Assembly (NCBI RefSeq): GCF_019649055.1
Contig: NW_026570256.1
Coordinates: 372,001-436,000, forward strand
Length of the DNA stretch: 64,000 bases
From: Paramacrobiotus metropolitanus
Taxonomy: Eukaryota > Tardigrada > Eutardigrada > Parachela > Macrobiotidae
Reading direction: 5' to 3'
A program made the position numbers and the translations under genes. Positions 62,677-64,000 of the stretch are shown here, one piece after another (the first letter of the stretch is position 1; each line of letters opens with the position of its first letter). Below the pieces are notes generated by a model, which was given only the letters and a program-made list of their open reading frames with translations, did no database searches and was not told the DNA's origin.

Positions 62677-64000
62677 AGAAAAAATTAGTATTTCTAAAGA
62701 AGCTGTCAAATGCTCGAGCTGTCAAATGTAGACAACTTTTGTGTGCCAAAGATTAATAACATGAAATATAAAAATTTACGACTGGATTGCTGATGAAATT
62801 TTTCTTGCTTTGCTGTCCTCACTACTCTTTTTTTTAATTCCAATGTTAGTTGCTTGTTTGTCCGTGCAAGCGGTACTGCTTGTCAGCAATAACCCTATAT
62901 TATGTACGGTCAAATTATTATTATGACTTGTATGTCCATACCGTCACGGCGTACACATCTGACATGTATACATAATTATGCACTGTATGATGTACAACCT
63001 GTTGCACATAACCGCAGGCAATGGCTATGAAAATGTAACCGGAATTCACGATAGTTGTTATCCTTCGCTGCAAATCTAAATAAATTAATGAGGTAACCTC
63101 TCGTGGTTGCAAATGGCCGCAAGCAATAAATGTAATTTCTTTGCATCAAAAATATGACAACATCTGTCGTGTCTATGTCGTCATCGCCCACGAATCGAAG
63201 TATCTTTTGTTTCCGGGAATAGCCTCAAACTACTGCAGTTAATTTAGCATCCTTCCACAAGTCAACACCGATTTTTATACTCATCTGCGGTAGTACCTGT
63301 ACCTGCTATTCGTTCTGTAGAGAACTGTTTAAAGTAAGCCAATATTTGCAACAGGCATTGTAACGCACGGGCGCATCTTGTAAAATTTATCGAATTGAAA
63401 ACTATGTGAGGAGGGGTGGCCTCTCCGTTCACCCGCGTACAGGCGGCTGCTAGGTTGTTTTGCTGTTTTTGCCGTGTTTTTCTTCATCTACCAGATTCTA
63501 AATCTGGTAGATTCTTTAGTTGCTAGATTTCGTCGTCTGAGCTGGATGCTTTTTCCTTTTTGCCCCGCAGCAAGGTGCTGCGGTGGCCTTTGATGTGTTG
63601 TATGAGAGAGAGATAAAGTGTGCACTGTGCAGTGTGATGGCGTTCAGTTTCCGTTTCTGTTCGCGCACAGGGGTGAACTAGCCGTTCATCCCCTGTTAGA
63701 ACTACGTGAAAGTGTAGTGGTTGCACTATGGAGCAAATTACGCTAGCGCTCAGCTAAAAGCTTGCTAGGAATAACGCTCCCGGATATAAAATTTTAAAAG
63801 GTCACTTGCAATTTGCCCTTTGCGCAAAGTACCACAGATACAATACAAAAGAATAAAAATGCTCATTTAAAAGACAATCGCGGTTCACGGCTGAGAATAG
63901 GGCTTTTTTTGTTTAATTAAGTCCAGCTCAACGACAAATGCCACTCTCAACATTAGCATTCTACTAGGCTAAGTTTCTCCGCACGCTAATTTGGTGGCTT
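62677..64000. other. Right-end spacer, no gene seen
   Basis: Upstream flank of the membrane astacin gene. A small palindrome (ctaccagattctaaatctggtag) lies near 63488-63511. Open frames at 62921-63191 and 63523-63726 on the minus strand show nothing recognisable. Confidence 0.35.

Overview
This is a gene-sparse, intron-containing animal genome window. The conserved genes (a MAD1 spindle-checkpoint protein, complex III subunit 10, a class A GPCR, astacin proteases) have GT-AG introns of about 90 bp to several kb, and between them lie many DNA-transposon fragments and foldback repeats. Nothing is bacterial: no operons, Shine-Dalgarno sites or CRISPR arrays. The lineage cannot be fixed from sequence alone. 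An invertebrate, perhaps a small ecdysozoan such as a tardigrade, would fit the compact genes, but that is a guess. Exon structures below were derived by hand from splice sites, reading-phase continuity and comparison of paralogues inside the window.

Region 0-18.5 kb is a graveyard of one multigene family. Its intact form is a four-exon gene (minus strand, 12568-18340) encoding a protein with a possible Tudor-like N-terminal part, an F-box-like exon and a long lineage-specific C-terminal part. A second copy with the same exon boundaries and one frameshift enters at the left edge (1-1782), and two decayed remnants lie at 7.9-8.1 and 8.8-10.2 kb. Interleaved are the 3' end of a non-LTR retrotransposon (2.4-3.3 kb), a PIF/Harbinger transposon with both of its genes (3.8-6.9 kb), a 754-bp foldback transposon with a perfect 9-bp target duplication, large hairpin repeats, a 1.1-kb TIR element, a (TA)n tract and a 91-bp minisatellite.

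Region 18.5-28.6 kb is largely non-coding. It holds a small three-exon gene of unknown function (19858-20490, minus), one terminal coding exon (22067-22230, minus), clustered palindromes and a 464-bp TIR element.

Region 28.6-45.2 kb holds the conserved genes: MAD1 (10 exons, plus), a small single-pass membrane protein (plus), UQCR11 (2 exons, minus) and a four-exon class A GPCR (minus).

Region 45.2-53.5 kb has no gene I can support. Region 53.5-62.7 kb holds two convergent paralogous astacin metalloproteases, one decayed third copy and a fragment of the GPCR's first exon. The two intact astacins carry an uncommon architecture: signal peptide, astacin catalytic domain with the Met-turn methionine replaced, a cysteine cluster, leucine-rich-repeat-like segments and an LRRCT-like cap. 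One ends without a membrane anchor and the other has a C-terminal transmembrane helix. I consider these the best candidates in the window for an undescribed protein system, with the F-box family second.
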